This document shows, one piece after another, positions 11,771 through 22,434 of a DNA stretch of 64,000 bases. This DNA is from Cordylochernes scorpioides (lineage: Eukaryota > Arthropoda > Arachnida > Pseudoscorpiones > Chernetidae): the NCBI GenBank assembly GCA_030710605.1, contig CP092875.1, forward strand, positions 67,904,754 to 67,968,753, in the 5' to 3' direction. The position numbers and the translations under genes were made by a program. The notes under the pieces are model-generated. The model saw nothing but the letters and a program-made list of their open reading frames with translations. It was not told the origin of the DNA and did no database searches. Within the stretch, counting starts at the first letter, position 1; each line of letters opens with the position of its first letter.

Positions 11771-12140
11771 ATGTAAATTGAACAAATACCATCTGTAATG
11801 AGATGGTTCAATTTGTTCTCTATAGTTGAACTATACCAAAATCCTCTTCTATCAGAGTTGTTTATCAAGTTGGAATTATAATTTCCATAATATCAAAATC
11901 ATCTGCTTTGAGATGGTTGTCTAAAGTTAATTTAGAGTTGAATTATACCAAGATCATCTGATTTGATGTGGTCGCCATGTTGAAATTTATAATTGAATTA
12001 TATAAAAATCATCTGCTTTGAGATGGTGCTTAATAGTAATTTACAGTTGATTTATACTTAGATCATCTGCTATGAGGTGGTCACCGTAGTCATATTTTAT
12101 ATTTAAGTCATTCCAAGACCATCAGAAGAACTGTTCCTAT
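11771..12140 (+). repeat. 57-bp minisatellite C, unit 1
   Basis: Six diverged tandem units of about 55-60 bases. Each contains a version of AAAATCATCTGCTTTGAGAT followed by GGT and an AT-rich tail ending in TTGAATTAT. Units can be aligned at about 11785, 11835, 11895, 11950, 12005 and 12060. A matching array is at 40640-40995. No coding signal. Confidence 0.8.
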
Positions 12141-13411
12141 GTTCAATTCAACATGTGATCCACAATGAGTGATTTCTTCACTAAAACTGATTCATAGCAT
12201 CAACAGAGATGTTTATTATTAATCAACTTCAATAAATTAATGATAATATTATATGTATTATCAAGAGAATCTAGTTGTATACCATATTGCTTTTATAATG
12301 TTAAATTACAAAATATCTCAAAATCTTGAAATATCTTTTATTAACTTCCAAACTATTTAATTTTTTTATATTAATGAGTTTTTGAAGAATTTATGAACTT
12401 TGTCTAAATGGATGCCTATTCACCACTCAAACGAGCTCATACTTTGAAATAATTAATTAACAATAATTCAATTACATTTAGTTATAAATGTGCTTAATAT
12501 AATTTTCTGAGATTTAGATTTCTTAATATCCAATCATTAATATTGCAAAAATAATTTGGTAGAATATTATTTCTTTCTGAATATTATATTGATGTCTTTT
12601 TAATTTAAAAGAAATATTCATTAAAATATATCTACAAACATACCATGTTGATCTAATATTTATTTCTAATATATTTTTACCAATGCAACTCTATACTCTT
12701 ATATTTCAACAATAGTTACTTCCTCTCACCACTACTTTGAACTAATCTTTTTTGTGTGTTTTATAGATGTTTTAGCCAGCCTCCTACAAATTATACATTT
12801 CCTCACTTCAATCCTACAAAAAAACGGTTTTGCCATCAATAAAATTTTTTCAAACTCACTCATGCTGTGTCACTGAGTATTATAATATCCATTCATCAGT
12901 TGGAGAAATAATAGAAAACATAGATGACACCCCATCTAACTATAATATTCACAATACCCTTTGTATATATTTGAACATTCTGAATATTTAATAACAAGAA
13001 AAGCAATGTTTTACATTTCAGATCAATATATATATATATTTCAAATTGGTTTTCAATTTTTCCATAGAATACCTTTAGACACCTTTTACCAGATGACCGC
13101 CTTTTTGTTAAATTCTTATGATTTCATAGTTGCCTTATGAATATTAAAAATTATTAGTTCGCTCTGAACTGACGATGGCCTTAACATTATGGGCTCCAGA
13201 TGGGGCATTTTGAATTTTACAAAGCTGTTGTCGTGTCGGTTTGTCACAGGCCAAAACTTCTTGTTAGAAGAGACATTCAATAGATTTTACAATTTTTGTG
13301 TCAATATCAATAGATGAGATATCTAGTTCATGTTTATAGAATAATCCTCTTGACAAATTAGTTATGAATATTTGAAAGTATTAATGTTTTCGATTTAATG
13401 TTGAGGTGATG
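12141..13411 (+). other. AT-rich spacer, unit 1
   Basis: AT-rich sequence without recognisable genes, collinear with 41000-42785 in unit 2. The unit 2 copy is interrupted by the 351-bp head-to-tail element. No RNA gene or further inverted repeat of note was seen. Confidence 0.6.
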
Positions 13412-13413
13412 TA

Positions 13414-14698
13414 TTAGGAGTACAAATAAGTTTTGAGGGATTTTTTTTATAAATTCGAAGCTTTATTCAGAGAAACCAGCACAATATATTTCATTCAAAG
13501 TATTGTCCATCTTTAGCTACGACTTTTTTCCATCTTTCAGGCAGCATACGGATTCCGTGTCGAAAAAATTCCTCGTCTTTTGAGGCGATCCAAACATTGT
13601 GCCAATTTTTCGCCTCTTCGTAGGAAGTGAAGTGCTGCTCGGCCAGGCCATGTGTCATCGAACGGAACATGTGGTAGTCTGAAGGAGCAATGTCTGGTGA
13701 ATACAGCGGGTGGGATAGGACATCCCAATGAAGCGCCTCCAAAGTCTCCTTGACAACTTTTGCAACATGTGGCCGAGCGTTGTCGTGCTGAGAGAATACC
13801 TTGTCATGTCTTTTGGCATATAGTGGGCGTTTAATCTTCAATGCTCGGCTAAATCGCATCAATTGTTGTTGGTAACGTTCTCCAGTGATGTTTTCGTTAG
13901 GCTGAAGTAGCTCATAGTAGATCACTCCGAGCTGATCCCACCAGATGCACAGCATTAGCTTCTTGCCATGAATATTCGGTTTGGCCGTTGAAGTTGATGC
14001 ATGACCGGGCTTAACCGACGATTTTCTGCGCTTTGGGTTGTCGTAGTGAATCCACTTTTCGTCCCCCGTCACGATTCGATGCAAAAAACCCTTCCGATTT
14101 TGTCTTTTGAGCAGTAGTTCGCACGAGCAAATACGGCGTTCGATGTTTCCTGGCTTGAGTTCATATGGAACCCAATTTCCTTGTTTTTGCACCATACCCA
14201 TGACTTTGAGACGGTTCGAAATCGCTTGTTGAGTCACTCCCAAGGTTTCAGCGAGCTGCTCTTGAGTTTGGCTTTAATCTTCGTCCAATAAAGCCTCCAA
14301 CTCAGCGTCTTCGAACTTTATTGGCCTCCCTCCGCGTTCTTTGTCTCTGGTGTCAAAATCGCCACTTTTGAAACGCCGAAACAAGTACTCACATGATTTT
14401 ATTGATAGAGCATGTTTACCATATGCCTCACACAGCAATCGATGTCCATCAGTTGCACTTTTCTTCAAATTAAAACAAAAAAGCAGCGCTTCCCGCAAAT
14501 TGTGTTTTGTTGGCAAAAAGGTTGACATGGTTAGAGCACCAAAAAAAAAGTTCCTTACACTTGAGTGAAAAGACTTCTAATTTTTTTGGGGAAATGATGA
14601 AGCCTTAACATGAAACCTTACACAAGGTCCGATGCTATTTATATAATATTTGTTGTGGCTTCTTTTGCAAATCCCTCAAAACCTATTTGTACTCCCAA
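13414..14698 (-). mobile_element. Mos1-like mariner element (1285 bp)
   Basis: Inverted ends of about 28 bases: TTAGGAGTACAAATAAGTTT on the left, and TTGGGAGTACAAATAGGTTT on the other strand at the right. A TA target duplication lies at 13412-13413 and 14699-14700. Length and ends fit a complete mariner. Unit 2 has the unoccupied site near 42798 (GATGTAAAATATTC), so insertion followed the duplication of the array or is polymorphic between units. The transposase is on the minus strand. Confidence 0.95.
13491..14528 (-). pseudogene. Mariner transposase, DD34D, one in-frame stop
   Basis: Cut-and-paste transposase that would bind the element's own ends. Starts with MSTFLPTKHNLREALLFCF at 14528 and ends AKDGQYFE, about 345 codons, the normal mariner length. 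An N-terminal helix-turn-helix region is followed by WVPYEL, a family hallmark. The catalytic triad is visible: VTGDEKW, SQHDNARPH and YSPDIAPSDYH, with 34 residues between the second and third aspartates. By memory of the family it is closest to the mauritiana (Mos1) subfamily. The only obvious lesion is a TAA at 14274-14276, just after LLDED. The frame is the same on both sides, so it is a nonsense mutation and not a frameshift. Confidence 0.93.
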
Positions 14699-14700
14699 TA

Positions 14701-15173
14701 AAATATTCAAAAGATAAATGTGGCCAAGGTATTTATTTATCAAGGGTTTTTAATGTAAAGCATTTTATTGCTATCTCTTCAATGGAATTAGGATCTTTAG
14801 TATTTGACTATTTGCCAGCTCTGCCTGGACAGTGGATGTAACCAAAGAAGGAAATATCACATTGAACTTTAAATTTTACAAATTTATATTTTACATTGTA
14901 TTCCTTCCAGAAAATTGGCATTATAAATTCATCTGTCCAAGCATTTTTTGTAAGATTCGAAGACCGTCATAACTCCTTTTTTATGATATGAAATTGAAAC
15001 TTTCTCTGTACTTATTAGGGCCCTAGAAAAGCCATGGTATACAGGTTGGCATTTTGTCTGAATTTTCCAAAACTGATGTTATGGCTCATTATTTATCACC
15101 ACCATAAGGTTTTAAGTTGGGTGATAAACTAAATGCATTGTTTTAATAATTATTTGAAGTAAGAGCTTCATAT
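14701..15173 (+). other. AT-rich spacer between mariner and mini-LTR element
   Basis: Collinear with about 42800-43360 of unit 2. The short open frame 14650-14841 begins inside the mariner end and is not preserved in unit 2. Nothing else supported. Confidence 0.55.
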
Positions 15174-15352
15174 TGTGACGTAGAATACTAGGAAAGACAA
15201 ACTTTAGAATGACACGGCAATTTATTTAATGAAAAACCAAATTAAAACTGATAAAATAGCAGAGAGGCAATGTGAATATTTTACAGATTATCAAAATTCA
15301 AATATCAAAATTATATTTTTTTCAGAAAATCATAAATACTTTGTTACATAGC
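15174..15352 (-). repeat. 3' LTR of the miniature element
   Basis: Minus-strand reading starts TGTAACAAAGTATTTATGAT at about 15352 and ends CTACGTCACA at 15174. The whole length aligns with the partner LTR at 15671-15850. Identity by eye is around 75-80 percent, with small indels, which suggests an old insertion. Confidence 0.85.
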
Positions 15353-15670
15353 TCCTTCCCAATAGAGCTGTGAACCACAGCTTGAAAATATTGTTGCTAC
15401 TGACACATTGATGTGTTTCTGTCAAGAATTCTTCGGAGTCTTTGATGTCTGTTCCTAGTAGCTTTCTGTCCTTTTTCTTGCGGCGTGAAGATCGACTTTG
15501 TCGTCATATATTCTATAGGGACATTGTCATCTTGGAGCGAATTCTTAGCTTTAACACGGCGGTGGAATCCTGGCGCCAGTCTTTGAAAATGCTAATCACA
15601 GCAGCCATAGCCTCAAAGACTTTTCGGCGATCTTTAGTTTGATTTCCCTAATCTACCCAGCATCTACACC

Positions 15671-15850
15671 AGATGTAACATAGATATTAGAAAAGACAAA
15701 CTTCAGAATAACACAGCAATTTATTTATTGTAAAACCAAATTAAGACTAATAAAATAGCAGAGAGACGATGATAAAATTTTACAGTGCATAGAATTTCAA
15801 AAATTGAAATTAAAAAATTATCTTTATAGAATAATAAATAATCTGCTACA
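15671..15850 (-). repeat. 5' LTR of the miniature element
   Basis: Minus-strand reading starts TGTAGCAGATTATTTATTAT at 15850 and ends ATCTATGTTACA at 15671. It shares CTCTCTGCTATTTTAT and the AATAAATAAA tract with the other LTR. The gypsy-type primer site follows immediately at 15653-15670. Confidence 0.85.
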
Positions 15851-16069
15851 ATATTATGATAACATATTAATATTAAACATATAACTGCATGTATAGGATT
15901 CAGACGATAACTCTGAAAGATATGTTATACAAGTGACCTGTATTGAAGAAATACGAAATAACCAAATATCCACCAATCTCTCATAGTTCTTGCTACAACT
16001 CCTCAAAATATTTTACACACTTGGGCTTCCATATATAAATATAGAAATTTTAATAGAAGGATATATATC

Positions 16070-16302
16070 TATAAAAATATAAGTTATCTCTCTCGTCAAA
16101 ATAGACGTCTAGCTAGAGGCCATCTATTGACCGTCGCCGCAAACTAGCGGCCTCGGGTCAGTGACAAAATCACTACACCAGCTTTTGCAAACTGAGAAGC
16201 GCCCACCTAGAGACCATGGTTTCGGGCTAATGGTCTTCGTCAGCCTAAATGACGTCTAGCCTGACGTCTATTTTGACGGGAGAGGTTAACTTTATAAAAA
16301 AT
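16070..16302. mobile_element. MITE-like element with CGTCAAAATAGACGTC ends, unit 1
   Basis: Left end AAGTTATCTCTCTCGTCAAA plus ATAGACGTC; the right end on the other strand reads AAGTTAACCTCTCCCGTCAA plus AATAGACGTC. The interior is more GC-rich than its surroundings and has no reading frame. Its minus strand contains CTGACGA (16237-16243) and GAAAC (16219-16223) at the spacing of the hammerhead-like motifs. A copy is at 48445-48685. The target duplication is unclear because both flanks are AT-rich. Confidence 0.65.
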
Positions 16303-17793
16303 ATATAATAATGTTATATATATAATTGAAACCAATATTGTGTGTGAAATTTCAAATAGCCGTATTATAGAGTGGAAACGCACCACATAACTACCCAAAT
16401 ATACAACGACCTCAAGTAACCACACACACACTTTAGTAAAAATTCTGAAATTTAAATATTTAAGAGAAAATTTTCCAGGAGGAAATTAATAGGAAAAACA
16501 AATGCCACTTAGCCAAATAAAGTAGATAAAAAAAAGCATAACCATTACATCTATTTTGACTAGAAAGGCGGCTTTCCATTTTTGATTATGTTTTTAAATA
16601 TCATCCTCAACTCAGCGCCCTCTATCGCTGAGAATTATAAATATTTTAAACGCTCTACTTTTATTTTTGAATAAAGAAAATTTAAAGAAATTTCTTCTCA
16701 ACCTTTATACTAAATGAATAAATATTGAAAAGGGAAGGGAATGGCTCATCAGTGGTAAACCCTTCCAGCAAATTCGCCATTTCAATCTCCAGACCGCTCT
16801 ACTATTGTATTAGACTGAATTGTTATATACCCAGCATATTGAATACAGTAAATATGTGTTTTAAAAGAACTATAGAAACTTTCTCCTACGACTGTAAAAT
16901 GTGTATCAAAATGAAAGATTCAATGCACCGAGCTGTCTGTTAGATAAGCTCAAGCCATCAGCAACTTATAGTTACACAATCAGGAGATGCCTTTTTCTTA
17001 AATTATCCATCTGATCCCAGTACAATTTCACTTTTCACTATTTTCACAACTTCAATAAATCATTATTTGTTTACAAGTACGTTTCGAACAGTGGACATTC
17101 TTATATTTTAGAAATATAAAGTTCTCACAACCTTCTATCATAGCAGTGAGCTAATTGCAGAATATGGTATTGATGGGTCATAGCTATAAACAATTAGAGT
17201 TCATAAAGAAACAAATCAATGGATATTTTCAAACAATGCAGACGACCTATCGACTAATTTAGCAGCCGATTTCTCGATGGCCAAAATCACAAAGCCAGGT
17301 TAGTTGGTCGCTGATAGGAAGTAAATCATCTTTCCAATATATTCGGATATCAAGAATATACCGTGAAATTATTCAAATTGCAAAGCGAACCTGAAATTTT
17401 AATTCCTAGAATAAATTTAAATCAGAATAATTAATATAAATGAAGACAAAATAATATTTGAAAAATCCAATTGAAAGCCTTCAAATAATATTCCTCAACA
17501 ACTTTTAATATTTTTAAAACCTCTTAGCAAAACCAGATCAATTGAAAACGGAAAATGTTTTTAGAAGAATTCAATGTAGAAATGGACAGTTTGCTTTAAC
17601 AAAAATATTTATATAACGTCAGCCTATAAATATCAAATTATCAGTTCTATTATGGAAATACCGCAACTTTGGGATATTAGTTTGTAATTATGTAAATACA
17701 AATATATGTTATATATGTATTTATTCGGTTTTTATAAAAGTTTCTGAAATTAAACAATTGGAAAATCAAGAGAGATAATACGACACAATATTG
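16303..17793 (+). other. AT-rich end of unit 1
   Basis: Collinear with 48686-50183 of unit 2 over its whole length, with small differences only. The open frame at 16725-16943 is not preserved in unit 2. It holds GGCTCATCAGTGGTAAACCC at about 16741, which resembles the loop of the hairpin MITE at 7350-7525. No gene supported. Confidence 0.6.
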
Positions 17794-18269
17794 TCCACAA
17801 CAAGATAATATAAAAAAATATAATAAAATATCGAAAAGTAAATATCATAAAACAATACAAACAAATAAATATTATGAAGACTATACATCAACATATTCCA
17901 TAAATATAAATCCTGTACATTTATCCCACAAATCATGCTAAGTTTGTATTCCGAAATTTTCTATTCATCATCATTTACATATGTGCATATGCCCCATTTC
18001 TGAATTATTGTAATCTATTTCCGAAAATATTGTATTTCTTTTTTTTTTGTATTGTACAGAGGGTGTTCACACTTATAAGAAAAGGTTTTATTATAAAATA
18101 TTAAAAATTAACACCATATTTGAAAATTTTCAAATGTTCTATTTGAAAGCCTTTTTGTTTATCTACACAACGACACCTGATTTTCCACGATAGCAGACAC
18201 TTTCTGATCATGGTCATATTCAAAAGATCCCATTCTTCCTTTACCACTTTCCAGAGCTAATCTTACCTA

Positions 18270-19964
18270 TTTGGACATAATTAAAATATGCAAACAAGAT
18301 GATATCAACATTTCTAAAAAGGGTATTTATAATATAACTAGCGGATGTACCCGGCTTCGCCCGTGTTTTACCCGAGTAAAGGTTTGTCTAACGAATCTCT
18401 CGATAAAGTGAACATTTTTTCCCGGTCCCTTGAAAAATACTCGATAAGTTGAATAAAATCAATATTAATCGGTACCCGAGTAAAGGTCTGTCTAACGAAC
18501 ATTTGTTAAAACAGTTCTCTATAAACTTATAAAAAGAAATAGATATATTTTGATAATTTGAAACTGGTAAAGTGATCATTTTTCATCGGTCCCTGTGTGC
18601 CGTGTCATTCTGAATTTTGTCTTTCCTAATTTTCTACATTACAAAATCATCGTTTTATCTAGTGAACATTTTTTCCCGGTCCCTTTAAAAATACTCGATA
18701 AGGTTGAATAAATTCATGGTCGTTTATGGAAGATGGACGGAGTTCCCGGAGGTCATCTTGGGCAAGCTCCCGCGAGGCTTTTTTTCTTGTCTACTTGGCA
18801 CAGCTGTGTCACCAACTCTGCCCTGATTGGTCGGTGGGTACTTGGACTGTCAGCCGGCGGCCGGACGGATCCATTCTCTCACGGGGTGGGGCAGACCTAA
18901 GCCTATCTCCGTCGCAAGGTGGCGCTGCTTGCGAGTTAAAGCTACAAATCTGCAAATAACTCTAAGGATATTAAAGATATTCAAGAAATTATTTTTCGTA
19001 AACCTTTCCGGGGATACACCTAATAATATCACAAAATTTCACGGCGATTGGATGTATGGTTTTTGAATCCATAGAGGACATACACACACACAGACATTCA
19101 TTTTTATATATATATAGATTCATGACAAAAATATCAAGTTTTTATTCAAAGCACCTACGAAGAAATGGACGAAGGATTATCACCCTATATCTGTGAGAAC
19201 TCCTGCAACTGTCAAAAAGGTGAAAAAATATATTACAAAAGAAATTCCTATGCCACAAAGAGATATAGCCAAATTAATAGGAACATCATTGTCAACAATA
19301 AATAAAATAATAAATAAAGATTTAGGCCTAAAAGCTACAAAAGAGCATGCAGTTCACAAATTGTTTCAGAGCCATATTAGTCAGCGACACACTATCAGCA
19401 GATATTTTATGAAAATTTCTTGGCTGCTGATAGATGGAAATTTATTGTTACATATGACGAAGCATGGGTATATTTAACCGATTGCGACAGAAAAAGAGCT
19501 ATATACTATCAAAAAAGGGTGGAAAAATTTAGGCCAATTTGGTTGAAGGAATGTGCCGAAGTTACCCCATAGGATTTATGGTGGCATGCGGTATATCATA
19601 TGAAGGAAAATTAAAAATAAGAAAAGTTGAAATAAATGCCAAAATAAACTCGGAGTACTACCAAAACAACATTTTAGAACCTATATTTTTAAATGATATT
19701 CCCTCTATCTATGGAAAACAGAGCAACAAAGTCTGGTTTCACCATGATAACGCCACAAGTCATACCTCATCTTCAACCCAAGCTTATTTGGAAGATCTAA
19801 GGCAAAGAACAGGAATCAACACTATTCCAAAGAACAGAATCCCTGTAAAATCTCCTGATTTAGCCCCGATGGATTTTTGCATTTTTGGATGCCTTAAAAG
19901 AGCACTTGGAAAGAGACACCCTAGGAAAATTGAAGGTCTCTGGAAAGTGGTAAAGGAAGAATAG
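18270..19964 (+). pseudogene. DD41D transposase, interrupted and frameshifted
   Basis: Coding sequence of the element above. An N-terminal piece (with KICKQDDINISKK, about 18280-18335) is split from the rest by a nested insertion. Coding resumes at about 19128 and includes a helix-turn-helix region (DIAKLIGTSLSTINKIINKD). Near 19420 a frameshift separates it from the catalytic part. Acidic motifs are VTYDEAWV, WFHHDNATSH and SPDLAPMDFCIFG. I count 41 residues between the second and third aspartates, which places it in the DD41D group and not in DD34D mariner or DD34E Tc1. The C-terminus lies in the right inverted end. Non-functional. Confidence 0.85.
18337..19125 (-). mobile_element. Nested element with GGGCGAAGCCGGG tail
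   Basis: Inserted inside the DD41D coding region. Read on the minus strand it begins in TATATATA-rich sequence with AAATGAATGTCTGTGTGTGT and GGATTCAAAAACCATACATC, and ends in CACGGGCGAAGCCGGGTACA then TCCGCTAGTTATAT. This tail is common in invertebrate genomes on RTE-like non-autonomous elements (my recollection, not checked). Inside are a 60-base duplication (CCCGAGTAAAGGT...GTCTAACGAA), a GC-rich part at 18720-18950, and the tail of a gypsy-like LTR at 18597-18645. The open frames at 18726-18959 and 18827-19066 show no family features. Confidence 0.6.
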
Positions 19965-20159
19965 GATCTTTTGAGTATGACCATGATCAGAAAGTGTCTG
20001 CTATCGTGGAAAATCAGGTGCCGTTCTGTAAATAAACGATAAGGCTTTCAAATATAACATTTGAAAATTTTCAAATATGGTGTTAATTTTTAATATTTTA
20101 TAATAAAACTTGTTTCCTATAAGTGAGAACACCCTCTGTATATATCTATTTCATATAAG

Positions 20160-21490
20160 ATTAATTATAATTTTCTATTTCTGAAAGTGAAGAGTGTTTG
20201 TCTATATTTGAAATAATTGTATTTGTTTATATCTGAAAGCATTGCTTTTCCCCCTATATCTGAAAGTAATGTGTTTGTCTATTAATGAAAGTATATTGTA
20301 TTTGTATATATATCTGAAAGAATTGCATTTGACTGTATCTTAAAGTTGTGTATAATTTTTTATATCTAAAAGGTATTATATTTGTTTATATATATATTAA
20401 AAAGTAATTTATTTGTGTATATTTGAAAGATTGTATTTGTATATACCTGAAAGTATTGTTTTTGTCTATATATGGAAGCATTGTAATTGTTTATATATGA
20501 AATTATGGTATTTGTTCATATCTGAAAGATATGTATTTGTTTTTATATCTAGAGGTACTGAATTATTTTATTTATGAAAGTATTGTATTTGTTTATATCT
20601 GAAAGTATGGTATTTGTTACATCTGAAAGTAGGGGTTTTGATTTTATATCTAAGAGTATTGAAATTGTTTATTTATGAAAGTATTATATTTGTTTATTTA
20701 TAAAGTATTGTATGCGTTTATTTATGAAAGTATTGCATTTTTATTTTAAAAGGTATTGTATTCGTTTTTTTAAATTAAAGTTTTGTATTTGTTAATTTAT
20801 AAAGTATTGCATTTGTTTATATATGAAGGTCTTGTATTTGTCTATATCAAAGTTTTTTATTTGTCTTTACCAGTAAGTATTGTATTTTTGGAAATTCTAT
20901 GAAGTGTTATATTTTTTTTTCTGTTTAAGTATTATTTTTAATCTATTTTTGTTAAAGCATTGTATATTTCTATTTATTGGAGTATTTTCGGTTTATTTCT
21001 GAAATATTGTAATTGTCTATTTCCAAATGTATTTGGCCGTTCCTTAAATAATGTATATATCCCTCAATGAAAGTGTTGTATTATTCTATATCTGAAAGTA
21101 TTATTTTGTTTATTTATCTAAGTATAATTCGTTCATATATATTTTTTAAATATTGTATTTGTCTAATTCTGAAATCATTTATTAGTATTTTCCTGAAGAT
21201 ATTATATTTTTTCGAGAGATTTCTCAGAAAATATTATATTCAAATATATTTCAGAAAATAATGTATATATTCTCAGAAAGTCCATTGTATTTGCTATTAT
21301 ACTGGAAATATATTCTGCTTATGTATTTCTGAAGTTATTTCACATATCTTTTCAGAGAGAGATGAATTGCATTTCTTATTATAATGAGAAGGTATTTTGT
21401 TGATATATTTCTATATGGTTTTTATTCGTTTATTTATGAAGGTATATATATTGTATATGTATATTTATGAAAAAACAATGTTATAATTTA
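20160..21490 (+). repeat. AT-rich minisatellite A, unit 2 copy
   Basis: Same degenerate 25-30 base repeat as at 295-1860, for example TGAAAGTATTGTATTTGTTT at 20575-20600. The left edge is now the right end of the DD41D element. The open frame 21067-21261 only reads through the repeat. Confidence 0.85.
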
Positions 21491-21554
21491 TATCAAAGAG
21501 TATTGATATAAACACAAGGTAATAAGACCAAATCCAAATAAATAAATAGTGTGT

Positions 21555-21588
21555 GACGTTTCGGTAACAGCGTTGTTACCATCTTCAG
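21555..21588 (-). ncRNA. Hammerhead-like motif with perfect stem II
   Basis: On the minus strand: CTGAAGA (21588-21582), one base, GGTAAC, 6-base loop, GTTACC, then GAAAC and GTC (ending 21555). Stem II is a perfect 6-bp helix. ACGT across GAAAC/GTC is self-complementary and would form a short intermolecular stem III. The cleavage triplet GTC is the classic one. The copy at 28067-28100 is identical over the motif. An extra base lies between CTGAAGA and stem II, a departure from the textbook core. Confidence 0.55.
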
Positions 21589-22035
21589 ACAAAACATATA
21601 GATGTTCGATATCATTTTTTGAAAGATCAGATAAGAGAAAATGTTGATGTTCAGTTTTGCTCAACCCAAGACCAAGTTGCTGATATCCTAACCAAGCCTC
21701 TGCCAAAGGAAACCTTTGAAAAACACAGATCTTCACTGCTACAGATGATGTTTTGATAAAGTAATTAAAACTCTAAAACATGAATTCAAGAAGGAGTGTT
21801 GAATATATGAATTCAATTATAGACTTTAATATTTTATAAAATAATTAATTAATAATTATTTATTTTAAAATGTTTTAAAATATATATTTTGTCACACTGC
21901 TGTAAAATTAAGAATGTATATAACTCTAAGGTATAAGTTAAACCTTTTGTTTTGTTCTGTTAATTTTTTTAATAAACTTTTTTCAAATACTAAAATCGTA
22001 TGTATTAATTTCTAAAATAAAATAAAACCTAAAAT

Positions 22036-22050
22036 TTGGGGGGGGGGGGG
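22036..22050 (+). repeat. Poly-G run
   Basis: A run of about ten or more G at 22038-22050, absent from the paralogous position near 28550, which reads AAATTTGGTTATTACC. The difference is either slippage or a sequencing error. Confidence 0.8.
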
Positions 22051-22434
22051 TTATTACCTAGAATTACTACCTAGTATAATTACCTAGTATTGATATATTT
22101 CTGAAAATATTTTGTATATCTCTTTCTCTGATACTATCATTATACTTCTTAACTTGCTACCTTGTTTGATCACATTTTTTGATATTATATAACTTCTATT
22201 AAATTCCTTCTTCGATATAATATATTCATTTCTCTCTCTTTCTCTTTATTATATTAATTATATATCAAATTAATATAAAAGTATTTTAAAATATTAAATG
22301 TATATTTATCAAAGATAGTGTATATAAAATTATTGAAATTCCCTTCTCTTTCTTTAACCTTTAAAACTATTAATATACTATTAGTATTTGTATATATATG
22401 CTATTATACACTGGTTGAAATCCTCTGAAGAATA

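Larger units (their letters stand above)
15174..15850 (-). mobile_element. Miniature gypsy-like LTR element (TRIM-like, 677 bp)
   Basis: Two direct LTRs of about 180 bases flank an internal part of only about 320 bases. Read on the minus strand, each LTR begins TGTA(A/G)CA and ends in ACA, and each has an AATAAATAAA signal. The first LTR (right side) is followed by CTGGTGTAGATGCTGGGTAG, a gypsy-style primer binding site. The second is preceded by the purine tract GGGAAGGAG. Flanking ATAT at 15170-15173 and 15851-15854 looks like a 4-base target duplication. Unit 2 shows an empty site near 43350. No pol genes fit, so it must have used enzymes supplied in trans. Confidence 0.85.
1..17793 (+). 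repeat. Tandem macro-repeat unit 1 (about 17.8 kb)
   Basis: The sequence at position 1 (CCACGACAAGAAAATATAAA) recurs with few changes at 17794 and at 50184. The blocks that follow recur in the same order: minisatellite A, AT-rich spacer, the block at 5340-7160, a MITE, a PLE-like element, a gypsy-derived block, minisatellites B and C. Unit 1 is the most compact copy. Compared with unit 2 it carries its own mariner and its own miniature LTR element, and it lacks the copia, LINE, Tc1-like and DD41D insertions. Seen by direct comparison; exact boundaries of the repeat are arbitrary because the window starts inside the array. Confidence 0.85.
18057..20138 (+). mobile_element. DD41D mariner-group transposon with long inverted ends
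   Basis: Both ends start CAGAGGGTGTTC, and the inverted similarity runs inward for about 200 bases, into the 3' end of the transposase. TA target duplications lie at 18055-18056 and 20139-20140. Unit 3 keeps the empty site near 50433 (GTATTGTATATATC). About 0.8 kb in the middle (18337-19125) is a nested element, so the original was about 1.3 kb. Confidence 0.9.
21505..22078 (-). mobile_element. Chimeric insertion: hammerhead-like tail plus copia 3' end
   Basis: Flanked by AGTATTGATATA on both sides (about 21493-21504 and 22079-22090), a 12-base target duplication. Unit 1 has a single copy at about 1780. The left part (21505-21610) holds a hammerhead-like motif on the minus strand. On the plus strand from 21612 it encodes the last part of a copia RNase H (YHFLKDQIRENVDVQFCS, then VADILTKPLP), stop at 21754. 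Then come a purine tract AAGAAGGAG and an LTR starting TGTTGAATATATG at about 21799. The same composite is at 28022-28560. A template switch during reverse transcription could join these pieces; that is inference. Confidence 0.6.
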
